Below are positions 1-8,654 of a DNA stretch of 64,000 nucleotides, in pieces (the first letter of the stretch is position 1; each line of letters begins with the position of its first letter). The DNA is taken from NCBI RefSeq assembly GCF_002868715.1, contig NZ_PKLZ01000009.1:1-64000 (forward strand). The letters run 5' to 3'. This stretch comes from Kineobactrum sediminis. Lineage in GTDB: Bacteria > Pseudomonadota > Gammaproteobacteria > Pseudomonadales > Halieaceae. The translations under genes and the position numbers were made by a program. Below the pieces are notes generated by a model that did no database searches, was not told where the DNA came from, and was given only the letters and a program-made list of their open reading frames with translations.

Positions 1-6
1 TTTGTA

Positions 7-40
7 AACCCCGTAGTTCAATGAGCTGCGGGGTTTTTTT
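7..40 (+). terminator. Rho-independent terminator at the window edge
   Basis: A 10-bp stem (7-16 with 26-35, one G-U/mismatch pair) encloses a 9-nt loop and is followed by a run of seven T. It would end a plus-strand transcript that enters from outside the window. It may also help separate that transcript from the convergent mipA-like gene. Confidence 0.75.
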
Positions 41-120
41 ATGGGTGCGAGAATGGCGTTACACCGTAAGCGTGGCATGAATGATCGCATTCCGCCAACC
101 AGGCTGACAGAGGGGAGACA

Positions 121-945
121 TCAAAAAACATAAATGAAGCCAATACCGATCTCCGCTTCATAATCATTCCGAGATATTGGGCTGTCCGAAACGTCACTCC
201 CATAGGCTTCGTAAAGAGCTTCACCGAAGATCTGCCAGTTTTCGTTCAAGTAATTCCTATAGTTAACATTGACACCAATTGATCTATACCCGCTATCAAC
301 ATCGGTTTCTGGAAGACCTGAAGCTATGGATTGCCGTGTGTTCACACCAAAGTCCCGGTTGGCGTACTTACCATCGTGGAAAGTGACAGCAGCGCCAATT
401 TCCCAACCGGTGCCATTAGGTTCGCAGCCCAAACACGTTCCTGCGCCGAAAATCCCCAGCGTACCGATTTCTCCTGTTAATACACGGCCATCCAGAAAGT
501 AACGCCAATCGTCTACAAGGGCATGACGCACTTCCAACAGCAATGTTACCCCAGAATTCGATTCGCCTAACCCATCCAGTCTGCCATCTTCTGAATCACT
601 CTCTTCACGGCCTTCCTCGTAGCCTACAGAGGTTTGAAACAACCAGGCATCCCTGGCCAATGTTCGCCACCCGATTGCTTCACCTGCCCAGAAAAAAAGG
701 TGTTCACCGTTTCGCCACTGAACACCCCCAGCCGGATCGACCTCAAGTTCGAATTCGTCCGAACCCTCATAAGCAGTCTCATATTCAACACTCAGCCCAA
801 GCCCAACACCCCAACCATCGCCATTTGTAAAATCGTCGATAGAGGGAAGCGGAACGAGAGCGGTTCTCGTCTCCGCCGCAGTTGACGATCCAAAACATGA
901 AAGAGCGCCAAGGAATGTGGCGACTTGAAGTACTATCTTTTTCAT
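121..945 (-). CDS. MipA/OmpV family outer membrane protein
   Basis: A 274-residue protein with an N-terminal signal peptide (about residues 1-23, cleavage after a TAA/ETR-like site). The rest alternates aromatic and polar residues as outer membrane beta-strands do, and it ends in Phe (YVF), the usual BamA recognition signature. The end of the protein, with repeated strands and a conserved SPI segment before the last strand, fits the MipA/OmpV family. MipA of E. coli scaffolds murein synthases; other members are porin-like and osmo- or stress-responsive, so the exact role is open. The ATG at 945 is preceded by a GGGGGA stretch. It stands alone, convergent to a terminator at the window edge. 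Confidence 0.75.
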   Translation of the reverse strand: MKKIVLQVATFLGALSCFGSSTAAETRTALVPLPSIDDFTNGDGWGVGLGLSVEYETAYEGSDEFELEVDPAGGVQWRNGEHLFFWAGEAIGWRTLARDAWLFQTSVGYEEGREESDSEDGRLDGLGESNSGVTLLLEVRHALVDDWRYFLDGRVLTGEIGTLGIFGAGTCLGCEPNGTGWEIGAAVTFHDGKYANRDFGVNTRQSIASGLPETDVDSGYRSIGVNVNYRNYLNENWQIFGEALYEAYGSDVSDSPISRNDYEAEIGIGFIYVF

Positions 946-1202
946 GGTTTTCCCCCTATCAAGGTAGGTGGTAACACGACTTACTCATCACTATAGATGA
1001 TAATTTTATAAGCGCCGGGCCATCACACCTTGTCAGGCATACGGCACAGCGCCATCGCCCAGATAGCGCGTCAGCGCATTCCAGCGTTTGAGACTGTAAT
1101 TTAACGCTAACAAGTGGGCACTATCCCGACGGCGGCAGCGCCAGGCTCAAGATGGGATTTCCGGATCCTACGTTACACCGGCGCTCGTCCGATGCCGGCT
1201 GG

Positions 1203-2798
1203 TCAGCCCTGGTTTCGCAGGCGCTTTACCATGAAGTCTACCGCTGCGCGGATTTCAGCATCGGTGCAGTTGTCGCACAGTCCCTTGGGCGGCATGTCGC
1301 CAATCCCGTCAATCGTGTTTTTATATAGCGCTTCGCTGCCCTGGGCGAGTCGGTTTTCCCAGGCGGCCGGATCGTTAATCTGGGGGACCAGATCCTTCTG
1401 TCCGCTGCTGTGGCAGGAACTGCAAAGCTGACGGTACACCGTGACACCCTGGCGCTCTTTTGGGGCATCAAGATCCTCCTGCTCCGGCGCGCGATGCAGG
1501 CGCAGCAATCGACCACCGTTTTGAACGAGTATATACAGTGAACCGTCAGGGCCGGTCTTCAGGTCGCGGATGCGACCTTTAGCTTCTTGTAAAATGGCGC
1601 GCTCGGAGCGAATCTGTCCTTCAACCAGAGCCAGTTTGCTCACATGGGCTCCCCGCAGTGCGCCAACCAGCAGATGGCCCTCCCACTCCGGGAACATGTT
1701 GCCGCGATAAATGGTCAGTGGCGATGCCGCGATAGAGGGCAGGTAGTAATATAGTGGTTGCTCCATGCCCTCGTGAGCGGTACCAAGACCAATTTTTTCC
1801 GTAGTGTAATTGGCGCCATAGGTTATCACTGGCCAGCCATAATTCTTTCCGGCTTCAATGATATTAACTTCGTCTCCGCCCATGGGACCATGCTCGGACT
1901 GGAACATCAGATTGGTAATCGCATCAAAAACCAGTCCCTGTGTGTTGCGTACACCCAACGCGTAGATCCGGTCATCGACGGCCGGGTCGTCGACAAAGGG
2001 GTTGTCGGCTGGAATCTCCCCGTCTGCCGTCAGCCGCAGAATCTTGCCATGCAGGCTGTCGGTCTCCTGGGCCCTGAAATTGATACTACGATCGCCAATG
2101 GCCACATAGAGGTAACCGGCGGCATCAAACTCGAGTGCTCCGCCAAGATTCGACCCGGATTTGGTGTACGGCTCGGCTACCAGGAGTAACTTGACCTCAC
2201 GCAGCGTGTCGCCTTCGAGACGGCCGCGTGTGAGTCCAGTGGCGTAACGATCATCATGATCAGGGCTTGACACTGCATGGCTGAAGTAAACCAGGCCATT
2301 TTCGCTGAAGTCAGGGTGCAGGGCGAGGTCCATCAAGCCAAGCTGCCCTTTACCATGGGTGATGTCGGGTAACCCGGTTATGCGATGCCTGGTGCCCTTT
2401 TCAACGTTAACGCGCTGTAAGCTACCGGAAAACTCAGTGATCAGTAGCTCTGTTTCAGATATGAATTCCATGGCCCAGGGATAGTCTAGTCCCTTGGTTA
2501 CGACCTCCAATACGGCGTCGCGGATGTTCACGGCTGCAAGTGAAGGCAGTTCGCCATAGTAGGGCTCCGGTTGTCCGGGAGCGCGGGATTCTTTCTTTTT
2601 GCCGGGGCTGCGGTCCGGTGTTTCAATCAGCTCAGGGAGGCTTTCCCTGGTCGCGCTCCCATCGCTGGCAGGTTGCAGTGTGGCGACCAGGGTTGCGCCT
2701 ATGGCGATGCCGGCAAATACGCCGATAAGTAGCTTTAAACGACTGGACGGCTGTGCCATGGAAACCCGGTTCCCGTGATTAGAAGGAGCATCAGACAT
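1203..2798 (-). CDS. PQQ-type aldose sugar dehydrogenase with C-terminal cytochrome c domain
   Basis: About 531 residues. A short cytoplasmic tail and one hydrophobic segment (anchor or uncleaved signal) are followed by a proline/lysine-rich linker. Next comes a six-bladed soluble glucose/sorbosone dehydrogenase-type propeller, with the conserved PWAMEF start, GQLGLMDLALHP, GDRS and SEHGPMGGDE segments. The last ~90 residues hold one haem-attachment motif CSSCH and a cytochrome c5-like tail with GDMPPKG and a CxxC pair. The protein would oxidise an aldose or similar alcohol in the periplasm with PQQ and pass electrons to its own haem. The substrate is unknown. An upstream GTG at 2813 is possible, but its RBS (GGAGG) is only 1 nt away; ATG at 2798 or 2759 are alternatives. 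Confidence 0.8.
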   Translation of the reverse strand: MSDAPSNHGNRVSMAQPSSRLKLLIGVFAGIAIGATLVATLQPASDGSATRESLPELIETPDRSPGKKKESRAPGQPEPYYGELPSLAAVNIRDAVLEVVTKGLDYPWAMEFISETELLITEFSGSLQRVNVEKGTRHRITGLPDITHGKGQLGLMDLALHPDFSENGLVYFSHAVSSPDHDDRYATGLTRGRLEGDTLREVKLLLVAEPYTKSGSNLGGALEFDAAGYLYVAIGDRSINFRAQETDSLHGKILRLTADGEIPADNPFVDDPAVDDRIYALGVRNTQGLVFDAITNLMFQSEHGPMGGDEVNIIEAGKNYGWPVITYGANYTTEKIGLGTAHEGMEQPLYYYLPSIAASPLTIYRGNMFPEWEGHLLVGALRGAHVSKLALVEGQIRSERAILQEAKGRIRDLKTGPDGSLYILVQNGGRLLRLHRAPEQEDLDAPKERQGVTVYRQLCSSCHSSGQKDLVPQINDPAAWENRLAQGSEALYKNTIDGIGDMPPKGLCDNCTDAEIRAAVDFMVKRLRNQG

Positions 2799-2963
2799 AA
2801 CGCTAACAGACACACCTCCAAGAGGGAAGTATTGAGCCCTTTGGGGAGCGATCGCATAATTGAACTTCGGTAAAGCTTTAATTTTTTCAGGACCGGATTA
2901 CTCGTCAGGCACCCGGTAAACTGTCTACACTCGACGCCTACAAGCCACTGGAGGCATTCCCTG

Positions 2964-5087
2964 ATGCGCAATTCCCTCGTTCACCTCGCCAGCCCACTGA
3001 AGCTGGGCACTCTCCAGCTCAAGAATCGTATGGTGGTATCGGCCATGGGAGCGAACCTTGCGGAAGAGGACGGCACCTGTGGTGATGATATTGTCAATTT
3101 CCACGAACGGCAGGCCCGTGGTGGCGTTGGCATGATTGTGTTGGGTTCGACGGGCGTGTCATGGCCAGCCGGCGGCAACCAGCCGCGACAGCTGGCGATT
3201 TCCCAGGATCGGATGGTTCCGGGCCTCAAACGGCTGGCGGACGCGGTGCATCAGCACGGGGGCAAGGTCGCCGTACAATTGCATCACGGCGGCCTCGTGG
3301 CGGCCCAGGACCGGGCTGAAGGTCGGCCCATACTGGTGCCGTCCTACCCGGTGGTCACCCAGGGCAATATGATGGACGGGTTTCTGGAGTCCGAGATCAG
3401 GGAGATGTTCAACCCCGATGCTCCCGCGCCACAATTACACGTAATGACCACAGCCGATATCGAGGCCCTGGTAGCCGACTTTGCAGCGGCTGCCAGGCGC
3501 GCTGTTACCGCGGGGCTCGACGCCATTGAAATTCACGGTGGTCATGGATACATCATCTCTGAGTTCCTGTCACCTTTAACCAACAAGCGCACCGACGAGT
3601 ATGGTGGAACACTGGAAAATCGAAGCAGGTTATTGCTCGAGGTATATCGGGCGGTTCGCGCTGCAGTAGGCCCCGATTATCCAGTATGGTGCAAGCTCGA
3701 TTCCGGCGAATTCGGCCATGCCGAGGGGATTTCACTGGAAGACGCCATCACTACGGCGCGGATGCTGGAAACAGCCGGTGCCGATGCGATTGCAGTCAGC
3801 GCCTACCACGACAGCTCCCACGGCTCCAATCATTCGGAATCCAATATTCCCCACGTGCCGGAACGAATGGTGCCCAACGCTATCGCGATCCGCGCGGCAC
3901 TCTCCATACCCGTGATTGCCTCGGGCCGGATCGAGCCCGAAGCTGCCGACAAGCATGTCGCGGCGGGCCACTTTGATTTGTTTGCAATGGGCCGGAAGAT
4001 GCTGGCGGACCCGGATTTACCGAATAAGGTGATTGCCGGAGATCTGGCTTCGATTCGTCCCTGCGTTTACTGCTATTGCTGTGTAAGCCAGATTTACGTG
4101 CAGAAGCCCATCAAGTGCGCCGTTAATCCGGAGACTGCGTTTGAAGCGCAGAGAGCATTGATTGCGACCAGCAACCCGCGCAGGTTTGCGGTGGTCGGGG
4201 GTGGGCCAGCCGGCATGGAGGCAGCGCGCAGGCTCGCTGAAAATGGTCACCACGTTATCCTTCTGGAAGCCTCTAATCGCCTTGGTGGCACGCTGCAATT
4301 CGCCAGTATCGCCTATGAACCCAACGAGAGACTGTTGCGTTGGCTGCGACTGCAGTTATCACAATCCCGGGTTGATGTGCGACTGAAAACCCGCGCAACA
4401 CCAAAGCTGCTACGAGAACTGCAGGTTGACCAGGTGATTGTTGCTACCGGTGCGCAACGCACGATGCCGGATATCCCGGGTAGCGACCAGGACTTTGTGT
4501 TCAGTGGTGATGAGATGCGTGGCCTGGTGGTCGGTGAGGACATGCCGTCCCTGGCACCTAAAACCAATGGTTTTACCCGGTTCATGACGAGCCTCGGTGC
4601 CATGAGCGGGGTGAACAAGTACCCCTGGATATTACGCAGAGCTTCCGCCGTATGGTTGCCTCTGGGACAGCGTATCACGGTGATAGGGGGCGAGCTTGTC
4701 GGGCTCGAACTGGCGGAGTTCCTGGCGCACCGGGGACGTGAGGTAACGGTCATTGATGAAGCGAGCAGGCCCGGCGCCGGTCTTTACCTGGTGCGGCGCT
4801 TGCGACTACTGGATGAACTGCGTGAACTCAACGTGACCCTGATCAGTAAAGCCCGGGATATCGCTATTGGTGAACATAAAGTCAGTTATGTGAATTTTCG
4901 TGGCCAGACTCGAACGCTGGCCACCGATCACGTTATCGTGGCCAAGGGTGCAAGCGGTGACACGACCCTCGCCGAGGCTTTAATCGCCGAGGGTTTGTCA
5001 GTGCATACTATCGGTGATTGCACCGGGGTTGGCTACATTGAGGGCGCAATGGAGTCCGCGGCGGAGCTGGTGGCACAACTGGGGTAG
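2964..5087 (+). CDS. 2,4-dienoyl-CoA reductase-like NADH:flavin oxidoreductase (OYE + FAD/NAD domains)
   Basis: A 707-residue three-part enzyme. An Old-Yellow-Enzyme TIM barrel (about 1-340) carries EIHGGHGYIISEFLSP, the HGGHG segment that holds the catalytic/FMN residues. A 4Fe-4S cysteine cluster (C367, C370, C372/C373, C385) follows. Two Rossmann folds come next: VVGGGPAGMEAA for FAD at about 410, and VIGGELVGLELAEF for NAD(P) at about 575. FadH and bile-acid BaiCD/BaiH enzymes share this layout and reduce C=C bonds of enoyl-type thioesters or cyclic enones. The cluster spacing is C-x2-C-x2-C-x11-C, one residue shorter than the FadH pattern. ATG 2964 has TGGAGG 9 nt upstream. It is convergent with the acyl-CoA ligase and probably works in the same catabolic block. 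Confidence 0.85.
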   Translation: MRNSLVHLASPLKLGTLQLKNRMVVSAMGANLAEEDGTCGDDIVNFHERQARGGVGMIVLGSTGVSWPAGGNQPRQLAISQDRMVPGLKRLADAVHQHGGKVAVQLHHGGLVAAQDRAEGRPILVPSYPVVTQGNMMDGFLESEIREMFNPDAPAPQLHVMTTADIEALVADFAAAARRAVTAGLDAIEIHGGHGYIISEFLSPLTNKRTDEYGGTLENRSRLLLEVYRAVRAAVGPDYPVWCKLDSGEFGHAEGISLEDAITTARMLETAGADAIAVSAYHDSSHGSNHSESNIPHVPERMVPNAIAIRAALSIPVIASGRIEPEAADKHVAAGHFDLFAMGRKMLADPDLPNKVIAGDLASIRPCVYCYCCVSQIYVQKPIKCAVNPETAFEAQRALIATSNPRRFAVVGGGPAGMEAARRLAENGHHVILLEASNRLGGTLQFASIAYEPNERLLRWLRLQLSQSRVDVRLKTRATPKLLRELQVDQVIVATGAQRTMPDIPGSDQDFVFSGDEMRGLVVGEDMPSLAPKTNGFTRFMTSLGAMSGVNKYPWILRRASAVWLPLGQRITVIGGELVGLELAEFLAHRGREVTVIDEASRPGAGLYLVRRLRLLDELRELNVTLISKARDIAIGEHKVSYVNFRGQTRTLATDHVIVAKGASGDTTLAEALIAEGLSVHTIGDCTGVGYIEGAMESAAELVAQLG

Positions 5088-5112
5088 CGTTTAGCGATGC
5101 TGATGCTGTTTC

Positions 5113-6717
5113 CTAGCGCTGTGCCTTGAAGCCCTCGCGGTTGGCGTCCCAGGTAGCGTCGGTTATCCCTTTTTCCCGCAGCTTGAATTTCTGTACCTTG
5201 TTGGTGGGTGTGTAGGGCAGGCGGTCAACGATTTCGATATAGCGCGGCACGAAGAAATAAGGCGCGTTGTCGTTGATGAATTGCGCCATGTCCCTGTGAT
5301 TCACCTTCTCGCCCGACTTCAGGATGATATCGAGCTTCAGCTCGGACTCCGATGCCAGTACTTCGCTGGGAATTCCAAAAGCGGCGCAGTCGGCGACGGC
5401 CGGGTGCCGTCTGGCAACCATTTCCACCTCAAAAGTGGAGATGTTGCGTCCCTTAAGCCTCACTGCATCCTTTTTGCGATCCGAGAAAAAGTAATAGCCG
5501 TCACTGTTGCGCTTGAGCATATCACCGGTCTTGTACCATTCGCCTTCATAGGCGGCTGCAGTCGCTTGGGGGTCATCAAAGTAGCCGTTGAAAATAACGA
5601 AGGGCCTGGTCTGCCTGACCCATAGTTCGCCCGGTTCGCCATCGGCAACATCGCGGCCCTCATCATCTACCAGCCGGGCCTCCAGTGCAGGCGAGGGCTT
5701 GCCGCAGCTTCCCGCAGGCAGGCTTGAGTCACCGGGTAACGTGATAACCAGTTGCATCGCTTCGCTCTGCCCCAGTCCCTGGGGCATCAGTTCAACGTTG
5801 AAACGGTCACTGAAAGGGCCAGCGACGTCCGCCGGCATGGGCACCGCCATCAGCTTGCGCAGGCTGTGCTGTGCATCGTCTTCCCGGGCCGGGGCGTTCC
5901 ACAGGAACATGTGCATGGCTCCCAAAGTGAAACTCTGGGTGGCGCCGTAATAATCCACCCTTTCCCAGAAAGTCTTCACTGAAAATGCACGGTCCATGGC
6001 CAGGGGGATACCAATAATAAGAGAGCGCAGGATAGAGGTAACCCACGCCGCCGAATTGTACATGGGCAGCACCGAGTAAATGATATCGCCCTCGGTGGTG
6101 GCGTAGAGCGCATCACCGGAAGCGACCGCGTTAAACCATACGTGATGGCTCTGCATTACACCCTTGGAGCGCCCGGTGGTGCCCGAGGTCCACAACACGG
6201 CGCAGGTATCGCCGTAGCTTTGTCCTGTCATGTCAGGCTCGGGTGAACCCGGTTGATAGAGGCTGTCAAAAGACGCTGCATCCGCAAGTGACTCATTGGG
6301 CCCGAGCACGACATAGTGCGGTGCCTGGAGATCCGCACGCACCTCGGCCAGCCGCGGGGCATGTTCGCTGTCGGTAACCACAATGTGCGGGCGGCTGCGG
6401 TTAATGGTCTCACTTAGCCATGTGCCCTTATAGTCAGAATTAATCGGCGTCCAGATGCCGCCGAGTTTGTTGGTGGCGAGTGCCAGAAAAATGACTTCAG
6501 GCGCACTGCCCATATAGAAGGCAACACGACCCCCGGTACCAAGACCGAGCGCGGCGAGGCCTGCAGCGAGGTCATTGATCTTCTGGTTGGCCTGGGCAAA
6601 ACTGTAATGGCAACTGCCATCCATGATAAAAGTGGCGTCGGGCTGCTGCGCTGCCTGCATGGCGATGGCGCGGCCCAGATGCTGGTCTTCGATGTTGTCA
6701 AAGTGCAATACATTCAT
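5113..6717 (-). CDS. AMP-forming acyl-CoA synthetase (CaiC/FadK-like ligase)
   Basis: About 534 residues. It belongs to the ANL adenylating enzymes: the P-loop LWTSGTTGRSKGVMQSHH, the A5/A7 region GELWVRQTRP..YKTGD, and SDRKKDAVRLKGRNIS with the hinge Asp/Lys, followed by a C-terminal domain ending in a NKVQKFKLR motif with the catalytic Lys. It activates a carboxylic acid as an acyl-AMP and transfers it to CoA in the cytoplasm. The ATG at 6717 has a GGAG 7 nt upstream; a TTG at 6732 is less likely. It sits 44 bp after the acyl-CoA dehydrogenase gene and is probably its operon partner, supplying the CoA thioester. The substrate cannot be read from sequence. Confidence 0.85.
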   Translation of the reverse strand: MNVLHFDNIEDQHLGRAIAMQAAQQPDATFIMDGSCHYSFAQANQKINDLAAGLAALGLGTGGRVAFYMGSAPEVIFLALATNKLGGIWTPINSDYKGTWLSETINRSRPHIVVTDSEHAPRLAEVRADLQAPHYVVLGPNESLADAASFDSLYQPGSPEPDMTGQSYGDTCAVLWTSGTTGRSKGVMQSHHVWFNAVASGDALYATTEGDIIYSVLPMYNSAAWVTSILRSLIIGIPLAMDRAFSVKTFWERVDYYGATQSFTLGAMHMFLWNAPAREDDAQHSLRKLMAVPMPADVAGPFSDRFNVELMPQGLGQSEAMQLVITLPGDSSLPAGSCGKPSPALEARLVDDEGRDVADGEPGELWVRQTRPFVIFNGYFDDPQATAAAYEGEWYKTGDMLKRNSDGYYFFSDRKKDAVRLKGRNISTFEVEMVARRHPAVADCAAFGIPSEVLASESELKLDIILKSGEKVNHRDMAQFINDNAPYFFVPRYIEIVDRLPYTPTNKVQKFKLREKGITDATWDANREGFKAQR

Positions 6718-6761
6718 TACCGGACTCCGCAAACAGGTGGGACTGACGAAATTAACATGAC

Positions 6762-7802
6762 CTAAAGAGTGATACCCGACTGGTCGTGCCGGGCTAGATG
6801 CCGGCCCATGGCAGCAAGTTGCTGCGAAGCGCCACCCAGGTCAAATTCAAGCTGCTTGGCCCACAGGAAGTAGCGGTGCAGAGGATATTCCACATCGGCA
6901 CCGATACCCCCGTGCAGATGTTGGGCGGTGTGACTGACCCGATGTGATGTCTCATTGGCCCACCAGCGAGCGGCACCTGCCTGCAGACTCGCATCGGCGC
7001 CACTATCGAGTCGCCACATGGCGCCATCAATCACGCTACGCAGGGCCTCGATATCGATATAGGCATCAGCGGCGCGATGGGCTACCGCTTGGAAAGCGGC
7101 GATTGGTTTGCCAAACTGGGTGCGTTCAGTGGTGTAGAGAGCGGTGCGCCGCAGCGCTTCCTCGGCAACGCCCAATTGCACCATGGCGGTGGCCACCTGT
7201 TGCCTTTGCTGGAGCGCGGCTATGGCGTCGGCATCGCCGAGTAGGGTGCAGGGTGCCTTGTTAAGTGTCACCATGAAACTGGAGCGCCCGTTGCTGACGC
7301 GCTGGGGTGTGAGCAATACCGCATCGCAGTCTGGCGACACCGCCAGCAGGGTGCTGTTCGCTTGTACCACAATATATTGCGCGCCCTCTGCATAGGGCAC
7401 CATCATCAGTTCTCCGCTCACCAGACTGTTATCCAGCGTCAATCCTGCGGCCAGGGACAGGCTCAGGTGGCCTTCGCCGGCAGCCACCTTTGCCAGGGTA
7501 TCAACAACACCGGCTTCCTCGATTGCCTGTGCTGCCAGCAGTGTTTCCAGTAACGGTACCTGTGCCAGTACAGTGCCCATATGCTTGAGCACCAGGCACT
7601 GGGCTATGAAACCCATTCCCGAGCCACCATTGGCCTCGGATAGTCCCACCCCGACCAGTCCGGCACTGGCCAGGGTCTGCCACAGTGCATCGTCAAAGTA
7701 TTCGTGCTGTTGCGCCTGCGCGGTATCAGTGACCTGGTCGAGAAAGATCTTTTGTGCCAGTTCGGCAATAGCGCTTTGGTCTTCAGACAGAGAGAAATCC
7801 AT
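6762..7802 (-). CDS. Acyl-CoA dehydrogenase, short subunit type
   Basis: A 346-residue protein with the acyl-CoA dehydrogenase fold. The N-terminal helical domain begins MDFSLSEDQ, followed by a reduced middle beta domain. The C-terminal flavin-binding helices carry RTQFGKPIAAFQAVAHRAADAY and a HLHGGIG segment. It is about 40 residues shorter than ordinary members. Such short proteins often pair with a longer acyl-CoA dehydrogenase as alpha2beta2 heterotetramers in steroid side-chain degradation (ChsE type). The 391-residue paralogue begins about 850 bp away, divergently, and is the obvious partner by inference. The start has a GGAGG 7 nt upstream. It lies between tetR and the acyl-CoA ligase on the same strand. 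Confidence 0.85.
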   Translation of the reverse strand: MDFSLSEDQSAIAELAQKIFLDQVTDTAQAQQHEYFDDALWQTLASAGLVGVGLSEANGGSGMGFIAQCLVLKHMGTVLAQVPLLETLLAAQAIEEAGVVDTLAKVAAGEGHLSLSLAAGLTLDNSLVSGELMMVPYAEGAQYIVVQANSTLLAVSPDCDAVLLTPQRVSNGRSSFMVTLNKAPCTLLGDADAIAALQQRQQVATAMVQLGVAEEALRRTALYTTERTQFGKPIAAFQAVAHRAADAYIDIEALRSVIDGAMWRLDSGADASLQAGAARWWANETSHRVSHTAQHLHGGIGADVEYPLHRYFLWAKQLEFDLGGASQQLAAMGRHLARHDQSGITL

Positions 7803-7871
7803 TGTTAGTCCTCCAGTGACTCTGGCAGCAGCGGCGCCAGGGTGTTTACGAAAGTGTGCTCACGCCTTCGC

Positions 7872-8558
7872 TCAGCGCTGCAATGAAAGAATTTTACCGG
7901 CATGACGCAATTGGCTGCGAGGCGGGTTGCGGGCAAACAGGCCACGATAGAATAATGCGGCAAGCCATTCGGCCAGTTCCGGTTCCGCCAGCTGCAGGCC
8001 GACAAGTCGGGGGTTACCCTCAATATAATATTCACGCAAAACGTCCTGGCCAATACCGCCCAGCGCGCGGACCATCATCCGGGCCTCGCTGGCGTTCAGC
8101 GCACTGTCCGGGAAAATGAAGGGAAACACGTCCGCCAGCAACTGCAGGCGCTGGTTGTACGATTCCTGCCAGCGGCTCCTGAAGCCGGCGTCATCGGCAC
8201 AGAACTGGTTAATGCAGCGCATGATGCCGGGGTGCTCGGCATGGCTGTGTACTGAGATTTCGTAGTGTGAACGCAGGCGGTTGAACCAGTCGCCCTTGCT
8301 AACATCCCGCTCGATGGTCTCGGTCGCTTCGAATACGGCGATATACTCCTCAAGAATTTCTTCCACCAGGGTTTTGAGGTCACTGTAATAATGGTGGAAT
8401 AATCCCGCGGCAACCCCTGCCTCACTGGTGACATCCTTGATCCGCATCTGGTGGTAACCAACCCGATCCAGCACTGCGATGGCTGCGGTTTTCAGCCGTT
8501 CGCGTGCAATCTCGCCCTTGGGGCGACGAGCAGGTGCTTTGGTGTTGGCTGCAGACAT
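7872..8558 (-). CDS. TetR family transcriptional regulator
   Basis: A 228-residue regulator. After a basic tail, the helix-turn-helix lies at about residues 20-65 (RERLKTAAIAVLDRVGYHQ ... AGLFHHYYSDLKTL), typical of TetR. The rest is a helical ligand-binding domain without a recognisable ligand signature. It is the first gene of a minus-strand run (tetR, acyl-CoA dehydrogenase, acyl-CoA ligase) and is divergent from a second acyl-CoA dehydrogenase. A perfect 13-bp inverted repeat in the intergenic region (8581-8620) is a natural operator for it. It probably represses both directions until an acyl-CoA intermediate binds; that is inferred from layout. Confidence 0.85.
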   Translation of the reverse strand: MSAANTKAPARRPKGEIARERLKTAAIAVLDRVGYHQMRIKDVTSEAGVAAGLFHHYYSDLKTLVEEILEEYIAVFEATETIERDVSKGDWFNRLRSHYEISVHSHAEHPGIMRCINQFCADDAGFRSRWQESYNQRLQLLADVFPFIFPDSALNASEARMMVRALGGIGQDVLREYYIEGNPRLVGLQLAEPELAEWLAALFYRGLFARNPPRSQLRHAGKILSLQR

Positions 8559-8580
8559 GGGCTCCTCCGACTGATGGTAT

Positions 8581-8620
8581 CAATTATTATTGAATTTGGA
8601 TTCAAGATCAATAATAATTG
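8581..8620. promoter_or_regulatory. Nested inverted repeat, candidate TetR operator
   Basis: Perfect 13-bp arms at 8581-8593 and 8608-8620 (CAATTATTATTGA and its complement) are separated by 14 bp. Inside lies a second inverted repeat, TTGAAT at 8590-8595 and ATTCAA at 8600-8605. It fills most of the 96 bp between the divergent tetR and acyl-CoA dehydrogenase genes, so bound repressor could block both promoters. Confidence 0.6.
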
Positions 8621-8654
8621 CCTCCACCAGAGGTGAACCCCGGAGACCGCCCAC

